DNA of 34,496 nt from Candidatus Gastranaerophilales bacterium (GCA_944325315.1 CALVAA010000019.1:1-34496), one strand, 5' to 3'. Shown: positions 8,906-16,524, numbered from the stretch's first letter. Numbers and translations are program-made. Notes: generated from the letters alone by a model not told the origin.

Positions 8906-9591
8906 GAGAAAAAATTCAAAACAGAAAAATAAATATTTTATTGGTCGAAGACCACGAATTCACAAGGATGGGTTTGTCTATGAAAATTGAAAATACACCT
9001 GACCTTAATCTTGTTGCCCAGGCGACAGACGGACAAGAAGGTGTATTAATGGCGCAAAAATATAATCCGGATGTAATACTTATGGATATCGGGCTTCCCA
9101 AAATGGATGGAATAAGTGCCACAAAAAAAATTAAAGAAGATTTAAAATTAGATTGCGCAGTTTTAATGTTTACTTCAAGAGATAACAAAGAAGATATTTT
9201 TGCAGCATTCAAAGCCGGAGCAGACGGATATATAATGAAAGGTTCAAGTTCGCAAAATCTTTTAAATGCTATAGACACAGTATCTCAACGTGCCGCATGG
9301 ATAGATTCTCAAATCGCCAGAGTTGTTTTATCAAGCATTCAACAGGAAGACAACAATGAAATTGCTTTGAATAAAACAAAAAAAGATGCAAATAAAAAAT
9401 ACGGACTTACAAAAAAAGAGCTTGAAGTGCTTTCATTAATTGTTGACGGTCTTTCCAACCAAGAAATTTCAGAAAAACTCGTTGTGTCAATTTCGACAAC
9501 AAAAGCCCATGTTCATAATATTTTGCAAAAGCTATACCTGACAGACAGAACAAAAGCAGCCATAGTAGCCCTCAAGGAAGGCTTAGTTTAA
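8902..9591 (+). CDS. NarL/FixJ-family response regulator
   Basis: A 229-residue DNA-binding response regulator. The receiver domain (about 10-130) has an acidic pocket in LLVEDHEF, phospho-acceptor D62 in LMDIGLP, the FTSRD threonine/serine and K in YIMKGSS. The C-terminal LuxR-type helix-turn-helix (about 165-229) reads YGLTKKELEVLSLIVDGLSN and then EISEKLVVSISTTKAHVHNI. The ATG overlaps the kinase stop codon by 4 nt. Its own stop overlaps the next gene by one base, giving a tightly coupled three-gene unit. It probably controls the downstream adaptor/porter genes or other envelope genes. No operator could be recognised. Confidence 0.96.
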   Translation: MREKIQNRKINILLVEDHEFTRMGLSMKIENTPDLNLVAQATDGQEGVLMAQKYNPDVILMDIGLPKMDGISATKKIKEDLKLDCAVLMFTSRDNKEDIFAAFKAGADGYIMKGSSSQNLLNAIDTVSQRAAWIDSQIARVVLSSIQQEDNNEIALNKTKKDANKKYGLTKKELEVLSLIVDGLSNQEISEKLVVSISTTKAHVHNILQKLYLTDRTKAAIVALKEGLV

Positions 9592-10523
9592 TGAAATTTT
9601 TTTTAATATTTTTTTCCTTTTTGTTTTTATACTCAAACTACTGTTTTGCTTTTTTTAAAAAACAAGAACCAAAAAAAACAAAAATGGTAGAAACAAAGCA
9701 AGAATGGGAAACTGAAGCAGCAGATGTTCCGCTTAGCGAAAGGCCTCCTTATAATAACGTTACCATAGAACAAAACAAAAAAATAGAAACACCAAAACCG
9801 CATTATGTTTTTGAAAAATACAATTATCCTGCCGGTTCAAGAAAAATAAATATAGAAGACGTCAAAAAAAGACTTTATTCCTATCCTTATGTGGTAGCTG
9901 ATATTAATTGCAGATATATAGCATACCCCAGATATTACTTTTCGGGTGAATATAACCAAATTTTTTCAAGCTTTTATGTTGAAAAACTTGATACATCAAA
10001 AAATAAAACAAAAAGAATACTTGAATATAATCACAACAGTGAAATCAGAACTCCAATAATTGAAGCCGGCTTAAAGGAAAATTACCCAAACCTTTTTAGA
10101 GGCCTTACGCTTGTTGATTGGAGTCATGATTCAAAAAAGCTCTTAATTAAAGAACAAACAGGCTCTCTTTTAGGCGGAATATATAAAACTTATCTGTATG
10201 TACATTTTCTATCTGAAAATGATAAAAATTCGTATACAATTAAGCTTGAAAATTTCGACAATGCAATTAAAAATTATTTCTTGGATTTTGAAAATCTTCA
10301 ACTGATAAAATACAAATACTCATTAGAACCGCTGGGTTTTAGTGCTGACAATGACAATATTATAATAGTATTATGCTGGGCATATAACAAAGACAACAAA
10401 AAAGTATTCCTTGGAAAATGGGGATATAATTGTTCAACTAACGAAATACTGCTCCTTTCAAAAACAGATTCATCCCATGAAATTAGTTTGAACGGATTAA
10501 TTCTAAGACAAACATACGATTAG
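9591..10523 (+). CDS. Secreted protein of unknown function in the kinase-regulator operon
   Basis: This 310-residue protein begins with a signal peptide (MKFFLIFFSFLFLYSNYCFA) and should lie in the periplasm or be exported. The mature part starts with a Lys/Pro/Glu-rich linker (about 22-75). It continues into a domain rich in Tyr, Asn and beta-strand patterns, with LTLVDWSHDSKKLLIKE and LEPLGFSADNDNIIIVL. These two segments recall the W-S-x-D-S-K-x-L/I strands of TolB/WD-type propeller repeats, but only two or three are visible and the assignment is weak. The start shares one base with the regulator's stop (TAATG), so translation is coupled. A sensory or accessory role for the two-component pair is possible. 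I do not recognise the family. Confidence 0.75.
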   Translation: MKFFLIFFSFLFLYSNYCFAFFKKQEPKKTKMVETKQEWETEAADVPLSERPPYNNVTIEQNKKIETPKPHYVFEKYNYPAGSRKINIEDVKKRLYSYPYVVADINCRYIAYPRYYFSGEYNQIFSSFYVEKLDTSKNKTKRILEYNHNSEIRTPIIEAGLKENYPNLFRGLTLVDWSHDSKKLLIKEQTGSLLGGIYKTYLYVHFLSENDKNSYTIKLENFDNAIKNYFLDFENLQLIKYKYSLEPLGFSADNDNIIIVLCWAYNKDNKKVFLGKWGYNCSTNEILLLSKTDSSHEISLNGLILRQTYD

Positions 10524-10557
10524 CCTGTTGTGTGATTTTATTTTCATTTTATTTTTA

Positions 10558-10563
10558 TAGAAT
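10558..10563 (+). promoter_or_regulatory. Putative -10 element of the adaptor gene
   Basis: TAGAAT is separated by exactly 6 nt (TTATTT) from the ATG at 10570. There is no Shine-Dalgarno sequence and no convincing -35. This matches the leaderless-type arrangement before the genes starting at 7358, 15249 and 24400. Confidence 0.3.
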
Positions 10564-10569
10564 TTATTT

Positions 10570-11613
10570 ATGAATTTGGCAAAAACACTGTTTCTGATTC
10601 TTCTTACACTGTGTCTGTGCGGATGTAGGGATATAGAAAGCATTAAAAACGTAGATTATATCAAAGTTGTAAAAGATAAAAATTTAAATTCAAAGACTTT
10701 TCATGGGATGGTAAAATCACAGTTGAAATCCGATTTGAGTTTTCAAAGCGAAGGAAAAATCATATTTCTTCCATACACAAAAGGCGATTTTGTAAAAAAA
10801 GGACAAGTTCTTGCAAGACTTGACGGAATTTTGTATAAAATCAGAAAAAACGAAGAAGAAGCAAGACTAAAAGAAGCAAAAATCGAATACAACAAATCAA
10901 AAAGTTATTATAAAAGAATGGATATTTTACACAAAGAAGGTGCAATTTCGGATAATGACTGGGAAGATGCGTATTTCGGCTTAAAAACACTTGGCGAAAA
11001 AATAAAAATTCAGCAAGAAAAAATAAATTATCTAAATAGGGAAATAAGCTACAATATTATAACAGCACCCTATGACGGCTTTATAAGCGACAAAATGAGT
11101 GAAGTAGGTTCATATGCCAAAATCGGAGTGCCTGTTTTAACAATAATGGGCAATAATAAAACCCAAATAGAAACAATGGTGGATTCTTCCATTATTAATA
11201 ATCTTGGCTTGAATGAAACAGTAGAAATAACTGCGGGCGGAAATTATTACGAAGGAAAAATCGCCCATATTTCAAAGACAAGCTCGACAACCGGCGGGTA
11301 CTTAATTAAAATATATTTAGACGGAATAAAAAGCGAATTGAAAGACGGCATGAGTGCCGATATTACAATACCGATTAAAAATGTTTATTGTACATATATT
11401 CCTCTTGATTGCATCTTTGAAGAAAACGGGGAAAAGTTTGTATATAAAATTGTAAATATAAAAAATAACATCGGTACTGTACTAAAAGAAAAAATCAAAA
11501 CAGGATTAATAAAAGATACGGAAGTTGAAATTATAAAAGGAATAAATGACAACGATTTAATAATATCAGGCAATTTAAACAAATTGAACAATAATATCAA
11601 AGTAAGATTATGA
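10570..11613 (+). CDS. RND-type efflux periplasmic adaptor lipoprotein (HlyD/AcrA family)
   Basis: A 347-residue membrane fusion protein that would link an inner-membrane transporter to an outer-membrane channel. A lipoprotein signal ends in L-C-G-C with lipidated Cys19. It is followed by the first half of the lipoyl domain (GKIIFLPYTKGDFVKKGQVL), an alpha-hairpin (about 90-160, rich in Lys/Glu), and the second lipoyl half (NIITAPYDGFISDKMSEVGS). A beta-barrel domain (GKIAHISK, DGMSADITIPI) and a membrane-proximal domain (VPLDCIF-like YIPLDCIFEENGEKFVYKI, then VEIIKGINDNDLIISGNL) complete it. Its stop overlaps the porter-like gene by 4 nt (ATGA), so the two are translationally coupled. It starts 46 nt after the secreted protein gene. 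Confidence 0.93.
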   Translation: MNLAKTLFLILLTLCLCGCRDIESIKNVDYIKVVKDKNLNSKTFHGMVKSQLKSDLSFQSEGKIIFLPYTKGDFVKKGQVLARLDGILYKIRKNEEEARLKEAKIEYNKSKSYYKRMDILHKEGAISDNDWEDAYFGLKTLGEKIKIQQEKINYLNREISYNIITAPYDGFISDKMSEVGSYAKIGVPVLTIMGNNKTQIETMVDSSIINNLGLNETVEITAGGNYYEGKIAHISKTSSTTGGYLIKIYLDGIKSELKDGMSADITIPIKNVYCTYIPLDCIFEENGEKFVYKIVNIKNNIGTVLKEKIKTGLIKDTEVEIIKGINDNDLIISGNLNKLNNNIKVRL

Positions 11614-13166
11614 AAAAATATATTTTAATTATTGTTTTTTTGATTACATTTTTTGCCTTTTATATTATTCAAAAAAATTCATACTCAATAAGAATAAATT
11701 TTCCGCTCAAAGGAATGAATTGTGAAAAAATCAACTTTCAAATTGCAAACAAGATTAGCGAAATCTTACTTCAAATTGAACAAATAAAAGACTTTGTAAT
11801 TTTTTCAAAACAAGATTCCTGCAGTGTCTACATTAAAATCAAACCTTTTTTGATGCTCAGAAAAAAACTTGCCTTTGAAATTGCAAGAAAATTTGATAAT
11901 GAATTTGAAAATCTTAACTTTGACTTAGATGATGAATACGATTACCCTTACTGTACATTCTTTATAATGGCAACAGATGATTCTTATTATGATTTAAAGA
12001 AAAAAGCCCAAGATATATTAGAAAAACTTTTAAATTTAAAAATAGCGTCAGAAGTTGAAGCTTTCAGTCCGGAAATAGTAACCTATATACATTTTGACTA
12101 CAATACACTTTTAAATTATGATTTATCAGTTAGTGATATAAAAAATATTATTCTTAAGACAAATATAAAAAACACAAGTTCTTTAAAATCAAATGCAAAA
12201 AGCAGTTTTTCCGTAGATACTAATGGCAACATAAATAATATTGATGATATTAAAAGCATTGCTTTATACCAAAAAAATAAACAATTCTCTATTTTATTAA
12301 AAGATGTCTTTGAAGTTGAAAATGCTCTGAAAACGCCTCCCTTGGGGCTTATATTCTTTGATGAATATAAAGCAGTTATTTTTGCAATTAAAAAAAGAAA
12401 GTTTTATCCTGCTTTTTTGTTTTATTACAAATTAAAAAAATATAGAAATTTTTTAAACAAAAATATGAAAAACTATAAATTTACAATCATAAACAGTTCA
12501 AAACTAAAAAAAACAGAAGTATATCTTCAAGAAAACTCAAGTACCGACGCCCTTTTTGATTTATATAAAAAAATTAAACACAAAGGTTTTAAAAACACAC
12601 TTTACCTGCTTTCAATGCCAAACCCTAAAATAGGTTTAAAAGACGAATTTTTTGAATATTTAAACAACAGATTGATAATTCTTTCAAATCCTGTTGAAAC
12701 AAATAAGATAAGAAAATTTTTAAAAAAAAATAAATTTGATTACATTAAAGAAAATAAAAACAAAATTGAAATTTATAAAAACACGCCAGATGAAATCATT
12801 ACAGAAATAAAAAATTTCAGTAATAATTATATAAACAATACAACATCTAAAAAACTACAAATTAATTACCAAATTGTACAGTACTTTTTAAGAGACTACG
12901 GTTTTATAAAAAATGAAGTAATTGATGCAATCTTTGCTTCAAACGACGGGTTGGAGGCAGGGTATTACTTTGATGAAAAAATAAAAATTCCTATAATAAT
13001 AAAAGCAAAAAACCAAAAAAATAATTTTATTTATTCAAACACATACAAAACTTTGTTTCCGTTTGAAAATTTGACAAAAACTTTTATTAAAAACAGTTAT
13101 TATATGATAGTCAGAAAAAACGGAAAATATTACGCCGAATTAATACGCAAAAACCCTTCAATTTGA
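11610..13166 (+). CDS. RND-porter-like protein lacking transmembrane helices 2-12
   Basis: A 518-residue protein with one N-terminal membrane helix (residues 4-20); the rest looks periplasmic. Residues 25-305 follow the order of the first RND periplasmic loop: PN1-like start (SIRINFPLKGMNCEKINFQI), the segment EIVTYIHFDYNTLLNYDLSV that matches the conserved 'V-x-V-D-x-x-x-L-x-x-x-x-L-S-x-x-D-V' pattern, and SILLKDVFEVENAL matching 'V-x-L-x-D-V-A-x-V'. Residues 306-515 resemble the second loop, including GLEAGYYFDEKIKIPIIIKA and LFPFENL. The protein ends where helix 8 would begin. Helices carrying the proton-relay residues are absent. The open reading frame is intact and coupled to the adaptor gene, so it is probably functional. 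By-eye homology; no search was run. Confidence 0.65.
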   Translation: MKKYILIIVFLITFFAFYIIQKNSYSIRINFPLKGMNCEKINFQIANKISEILLQIEQIKDFVIFSKQDSCSVYIKIKPFLMLRKKLAFEIARKFDNEFENLNFDLDDEYDYPYCTFFIMATDDSYYDLKKKAQDILEKLLNLKIASEVEAFSPEIVTYIHFDYNTLLNYDLSVSDIKNIILKTNIKNTSSLKSNAKSSFSVDTNGNINNIDDIKSIALYQKNKQFSILLKDVFEVENALKTPPLGLIFFDEYKAVIFAIKKRKFYPAFLFYYKLKKYRNFLNKNMKNYKFTIINSSKLKKTEVYLQENSSTDALFDLYKKIKHKGFKNTLYLLSMPNPKIGLKDEFFEYLNNRLIILSNPVETNKIRKFLKKNKFDYIKENKNKIEIYKNTPDEIITEIKNFSNNYINNTTSKKLQINYQIVQYFLRDYGFIKNEVIDAIFASNDGLEAGYYFDEKIKIPIIIKAKNQKNNFIYSNTYKTLFPFENLTKTFIKNSYYMIVRKNGKYYAELIRKNPSI

Positions 13167-13172
13167 AGGGTT
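13152..13172 (+). terminator. Hairpin at the end of the adaptor/porter operon
   Basis: AACCCTTCAA (13152-13161) and TTGAAGGGTT (13163-13172) form a near-perfect palindrome that includes the porter-like gene's TGA stop (13164-13166). Only a short TT follows, so it is a weak intrinsic terminator or a 3'-end stabilising hairpin. Confidence 0.55.
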
Positions 13173-13223
13173 AAATCATCCGCCAGTTTCTTCCTCTATA
13201 TTTATAATCTTTAAGATTAATTA

Positions 13224-13397
13224 TTATCTGTTTATTCTGAAATTTATCATTGCTTTGTGATTGAGTGCAATCATTTCCATTGAGTTGAAAATTGTGTTTG
13301 CATCGATTGTAGATTTTGTGTCAAGGTTTACAGTTACTTTAGATGAATAAAGTTCTGCAAGTTTTTGATCAAAATTTTCAGTAATTTGTAGTTTCAT
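13224..13397 (-). CDS. Small HPr-like protein (57 residues) without the active histidine
   Basis: A short reading frame on the minus strand: MKLQITENFDQKLAELYSSK, continuing to TIDANTIFNSMEMIALNHKA and MINFRINR, then TAA. The start has AAAGG 8 nt upstream. The segment from about residue 18 lines up with the second half of HPr: a strand, then 'V-N-x-K-S-I-M-x-x-M-x-L-x-x-x-x-G-x-x-I-x-I', here I-D-A-N-T-I-F-N-S-M-E-M-I-A-L-N-H-K-A-M-I-N-F. HPr is normally about 85 residues with phospho-acceptor His15; that part and the GIHARP motif are missing. It would therefore not carry PTS phosphate and may be a binding or regulatory relic. It follows the TolC-like pair by 105 nt on the same strand. Confidence 0.55.
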   Translation of the reverse strand: MKLQITENFDQKLAELYSSKVTVNLDTKSTIDANTIFNSMEMIALNHKAMINFRINR

Positions 13398-13502
13398 CTT
13401 TTTGCCTTTCGTAACTGCTTATATATATAAAGTATATATTGAATACATAATTTCATATTTAAATTTATTTGTTACAATTCTTAACAATATAGCAAAATAT
13501 TA

Positions 13503-14375
13503 TCACTTGTTTTCTTCAATTTTTTTAAGAGCATCTGTACCCACAAGATTTTCTAAAATTGAACGGGAAGTTAAAAAATCGTCTTGCGCTCTTTGAGCAT
13601 CTATTTTGGCGTTTCTGTAATATACATCCGCAATAATTAATTCTTCTTTCGATTTGTTCTGTGAATTTTTATAAACTTGCTCTCTTTTTTCAAAATTTTC
13701 TTTTGTCATCTTGGCAAGCTTTTCTTTTGTCTTGTAATCAATGTATAAATCTAAAAGTTTTTTTTGCAAATCATCAATTTTTCTTATTAAAAGGACCATA
13801 TCTGCGTCAGTTACTTTTGAAAACCTGTAGTTTGCTTCTTTATCATCTTTCATAAAAGCATTAACAAGCCCCCCGCCTATTAAAGCACCGGTTGCAAGAT
13901 ACGGATCTGCAGCAAGACTTGCGCCTGCCAGAGAAGAAAAGCTTGTAATGGGTTTTAAAATTTTTTTAATAGTGGATTCATTTGGTTTGTCTTCATCCGG
14001 ATTTGAAAGCTTGTAGATAGTATATTTCATTGTTTCGGATTTTGCCGTTGTTGCTTGCCACAGTATACTTAAATCGGAATTTGTTTTATTTTCATCCAAC
14101 TCCAATTCATAGCTTATATCATTTGCAAGTTTTTTAAGACTTAAATCCGCATAATTTTGTCCTTCTTTTGTCGAAGGATTACTGTTGTCTTTAGGGTTAG
14201 AAGTTAATTTTGCACTTTGTTGTTCAATTTTTTTATCGTTTTGTTTATTTGATTCAACTTTATCCGTATTGGAAAGCCTTCCCATAAAAGGTTTCGGCTC
14301 AACTAAATCCGACACATTGATTGCATAAGAGTAAGGTAAAAGCAATAATATTAAATTAAGGAGAATTTTTTTCAT
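13503..14375 (-). CDS. Secreted TolC-like helical protein, half length (copy 2)
   Basis: This 290-residue protein has a signal peptide (MKKILLNLILLLLPYSYA). Its C-terminal half is a long helical coiled coil ending YRNAKIDAQRAQDDFLTSR followed by ILENLVG, which resembles the 'A-x-x-x-Y-x-x-A-...-A-x-x-x-L-...-L-x-x-L-x-G' close of outer-membrane efflux (TolC) repeats. It shares its layout with the upstream gene product: LW-x-AT, a KL-x-x-P segment, a Gly/Ala-rich hydrophobic middle, then T-D-A-x-x-x-x-L-x-x-x-I-x-D-L-Q. TolC proteins are typically 430-490 residues. I chose the ATG at 14375 because of a strong GGAGGA 5-6 nt before it; an upstream start would add ten residues. It overlaps the preceding gene by 20 nt. 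Confidence 0.72.
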   Translation of the reverse strand: MKKILLNLILLLLPYSYAINVSDLVEPKPFMGRLSNTDKVESNKQNDKKIEQQSAKLTSNPKDNSNPSTKEGQNYADLSLKKLANDISYELELDENKTNSDLSILWQATTAKSETMKYTIYKLSNPDEDKPNESTIKKILKPITSFSSLAGASLAADPYLATGALIGGGLVNAFMKDDKEANYRFSKVTDADMVLLIRKIDDLQKKLLDLYIDYKTKEKLAKMTKENFEKREQVYKNSQNKSKEELIIADVYYRNAKIDAQRAQDDFLTSRSILENLVGTDALKKIEENK

Positions 14376-15249
14376 TTCTATCCTCCAAAGGTAAATTTGA
14401 AACATTTAAAAGTTTCTTTTCATAATTCAAATCATTTTTATCGACATTCTGAAAAGTTAAATCAAATTGGGCAACATTTAATTCCTGTACTGTTTTTTTT
14501 CCTGCAAGTCTTACAAGAGCAAGTTGATATTTTTTTGCTTCTTGCTTCAGTTTAAATTCTTCTATTAATTCATCTTCCCACTGAGCAGAAGTAATTGATA
14601 TATTTAATGAATCACTGCCGGATAAAGCATCAGAATAATTTTTGTTGTGCAGAAGAATTTGCTCCCTGCATTTTTTTAGCTTAGTAAGTGCGCCTTTGTA
14701 TTTGAAATAGTCTACAATAATTTCATCCTGTAAGTCTTCAATTAAGCTTGCAAGTTCTATTGCTTCAGTATCTGTTATAGCCGGGTTTTGAAGTTTTTCA
14801 TTATTTTCTTTATTGATTAAACTTGTAGCAAGTCTGCCGGCAGCATAAGCACCCGATTGCACACCGTAGTTCATTCCCAAAAAAGAAGGCAATAAAGCCG
14901 CTCCGGAAATTATTGCACTCATTGATTTAGCCAAAAGCGAAGAGTGGATTCTTCTTTGTTCTGCCGGAATTGCAAGTTTTTTAAGACAAAAACTAATCAT
15001 AGGATTATTGTTTACGGTTGCATTCCATAAATTCTCAATATCTTCAAGATCAGCCCTTTGTTGTTCGTTTATTTGGTTTTGTGCTTCCAGTGTATCATCA
15101 ACAAATAAAGAACCTTTTAAAGTATCTACCTGGTCTTTATATTGAACATCAAAGCTTTGAACTTTGTCGAGTCTGATTGCATCCTCGGCAAAAGCAAAAG
15201 GAATTATATTAAAAATTAGCAAAATAAGGCTTATATATTTCCTCACCAT
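14356..15249 (-). CDS. Secreted TolC-like helical protein, half length (copy 1)
   Basis: A 297-residue exported protein with signal peptide MVRKYISLILLIFNIIPFAFA. Visible parts are an acidic linker, IENLWNATVNNNPMISFCLK, a Gly/Ala-rich hydrophobic stretch (about 115-155), then TDTEAIELASLIEDLQDEII and a long helical region ending in LALVRLAGKK, similar to the end of a TolC/outer-membrane efflux helix pair. It is a diverged paralogue of the following gene, with which it overlaps by 20 nt. The two could form a hetero-oligomer that replaces the internally duplicated TolC subunit. No barrel-forming strands were identified. There is no Shine-Dalgarno sequence; a -10-like TAAAAT lies 6 nt before the ATG. 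Confidence 0.72.
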   Translation of the reverse strand: MVRKYISLILLIFNIIPFAFAEDAIRLDKVQSFDVQYKDQVDTLKGSLFVDDTLEAQNQINEQQRADLEDIENLWNATVNNNPMISFCLKKLAIPAEQRRIHSSLLAKSMSAIISGAALLPSFLGMNYGVQSGAYAAGRLATSLINKENNEKLQNPAITDTEAIELASLIEDLQDEIIVDYFKYKGALTKLKKCREQILLHNKNYSDALSGSDSLNISITSAQWEDELIEEFKLKQEAKKYQLALVRLAGKKTVQELNVAQFDLTFQNVDKNDLNYEKKLLNVSNLPLEDRNEKNSP

Positions 15250-15255
15250 AATTAA

Positions 15256-15261
15256 ATTTTA
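15256..15261 (-). promoter_or_regulatory. Putative -10 element of the TolC-like gene pair
   Basis: On the minus strand TAAAAT is followed by 6 nt and then the ATG at 15249. An overlapping TATGAT lies 5 nt further upstream. There is no Shine-Dalgarno sequence and the -35 is weak. This suggests a leaderless or nearly leaderless transcript. Confidence 0.35.
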
Positions 15262-15370
15262 TCATACAAAAATAAAACAAAAAGTTTGTAAAAATTTAGT
15301 TAATTTATAAAATATAAATTTTTTGAATAAAAAACCAATTATAATCATCCCAAAAAACCTTGTTTGTAAT

Positions 15371-15397
15371 TAAAAACAGGCAGCTAAGGCTGCCTGT
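15371..15397 (-). terminator. Intrinsic terminator of the 15424-17034 gene pair
   Basis: ACAGGCAGC (15376-15384) pairs perfectly with GCTGCCTGT (15389-15397) over a 4-nt loop. Read on the minus strand the hairpin is followed by TTTTTA (15376-15371). It lies 26 nt after the stop at 15424. Confidence 0.85.
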
Positions 15398-15423
15398 GGT
15401 TATGTGTTTATTTTAATATTAAC

Positions 15424-16413
15424 TTATTCGGCGGAATTTTCCAGCATTTCTCTTTGTATATCGCCGGCTTTTTTGCTAAGATCTGCTTTTTGTTGCATTA
15501 GTTCGGAAAAATGCGATATTACAGCTTCTTTTGTATCTTTTTGAATTTGTCTTTGTTCGTCACTAGTTTCTTTATTTAGATTACCGGAGTCGTCAAAACC
15601 TGCATAAGAATCTGTCTCATCTGGCTGCAATTCCGCTTTTGAATATTCACTTTCCGACATTGCAACCCATTCCGGATTAAAACCATCGCCGGGTACATCC
15701 ATCCAGCTTGTTTTATGCTTAATCCTCATTTCTGTATTTTCATCAAAAGAAGGTTCTTCTCTAAATTCCTTGCCTTGTTTTTCAGCTTCTGCTTTTTTTG
15801 CGTAGTAATCATCTACTTCTTGTTTTTCGGAATCGGATAGTTCATCATATTTTTTTCCGTTATAAGTATTAATCACGGTTACTTCATATCCGCCACCTAT
15901 ATCATACTTTGCTACTCCTGTTTGTTCATATTCTGCATCCATTTCTTTTTCACCGGTTTCAATCTGCATTAAAAGGTCTTTAATATCAGAATTTTTTTCC
16001 AGATATTCTTCATCTAAAATCTCACCATAGTCTTCTTCTCTTTGTTTTTCATATTCAGCAAGAATTTCATCATCATTAAGTAAACCTGTCGGATCTAGAA
16101 TTGGTTTTAGATTTTCTTTAGGCGCCACTTTCATGTATATTGTTTCAATTGGTTCACTGCTGCGTGCATTATCCAAAGCATCCAAAATATCTTTATTTGC
16201 AGCTTCATCTGTGTTCGGTAAAGCAACCTCACTTAAGACGCTTTGCGTAGAATCAGCAAAAATCTCATTTACGATATTTTCTGTGTTTTGATTTTGCTGC
16301 GTTTGTTGAACATCTTGAATTCCGTTTTGCAGCCCGGATAAAATTTTTGGTATTTCCATAAATACACCATAACCTTTCTTTATTATTTTGTGTTCAAATC
16401 CATAACACGGCAA
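15424..16413 (-). CDS. Acidic protein of unknown function, paralogous to its upstream neighbour
   Basis: A 329-residue, strongly acidic and Gln/Glu-rich protein with no signal peptide or membrane helix. I do not recognise the family. A module near residues 168-240 (GGGYEVTVINTYNGKKYDEL, then LSDSEKQEVDDYY, GKEFREEPSFDE and MRIKHK) also occurs at the C-terminus of the protein at 16525-17034, so the genes are paralogous. The region around 100-140 is rich in Asp/Glu and the C-terminus is helical. A TTG start at 16413 has GGAG 9 nt upstream. An in-frame ATG at 16359, giving a 311-residue MEIPKILSGL form, has only AAAGG 13 nt away; either may be used. A terminator follows. Confidence 0.7.
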   Translation of the reverse strand: MPCYGFEHKIIKKGYGVFMEIPKILSGLQNGIQDVQQTQQNQNTENIVNEIFADSTQSVLSEVALPNTDEAANKDILDALDNARSSEPIETIYMKVAPKENLKPILDPTGLLNDDEILAEYEKQREEDYGEILDEEYLEKNSDIKDLLMQIETGEKEMDAEYEQTGVAKYDIGGGYEVTVINTYNGKKYDELSDSEKQEVDDYYAKKAEAEKQGKEFREEPSFDENTEMRIKHKTSWMDVPGDGFNPEWVAMSESEYSKAELQPDETDSYAGFDDSGNLNKETSDEQRQIQKDTKEAVISHFSELMQQKADLSKKAGDIQREMLENSAE

Positions 16414-16485
16414 ATTTTTGATCTCCTTTAAAAAATCCTCTCACATTTTCGGATTTTGTTACAAAACTTAAAAACAATTTTCAAA

Positions 16486-16519
16486 TTTTAAACCCCAAAA
16501 ATAATTTTGAGGTTTAAAA
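16486..16519 (-). terminator. Hairpin between the two paralogous genes
   Basis: TTTTAAACCCC (16486-16496) pairs with GAGGTTTAAAA (16509-16519) with one G-T pair. It begins 6 nt after the stop of the 16525 gene on the minus strand. There is no strong U-run, so it may attenuate rather than end transcription. Confidence 0.45.
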
Positions 16520-16524
16520 CAAAC

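Noticed and set aside
11610-13166. Porter-like gene as a decayed pseudogene
   Set aside because: The frame is intact for 518 codons, overlaps the adaptor gene by 4 nt, and the missing parts are precisely the membrane helices rather than a random truncation.
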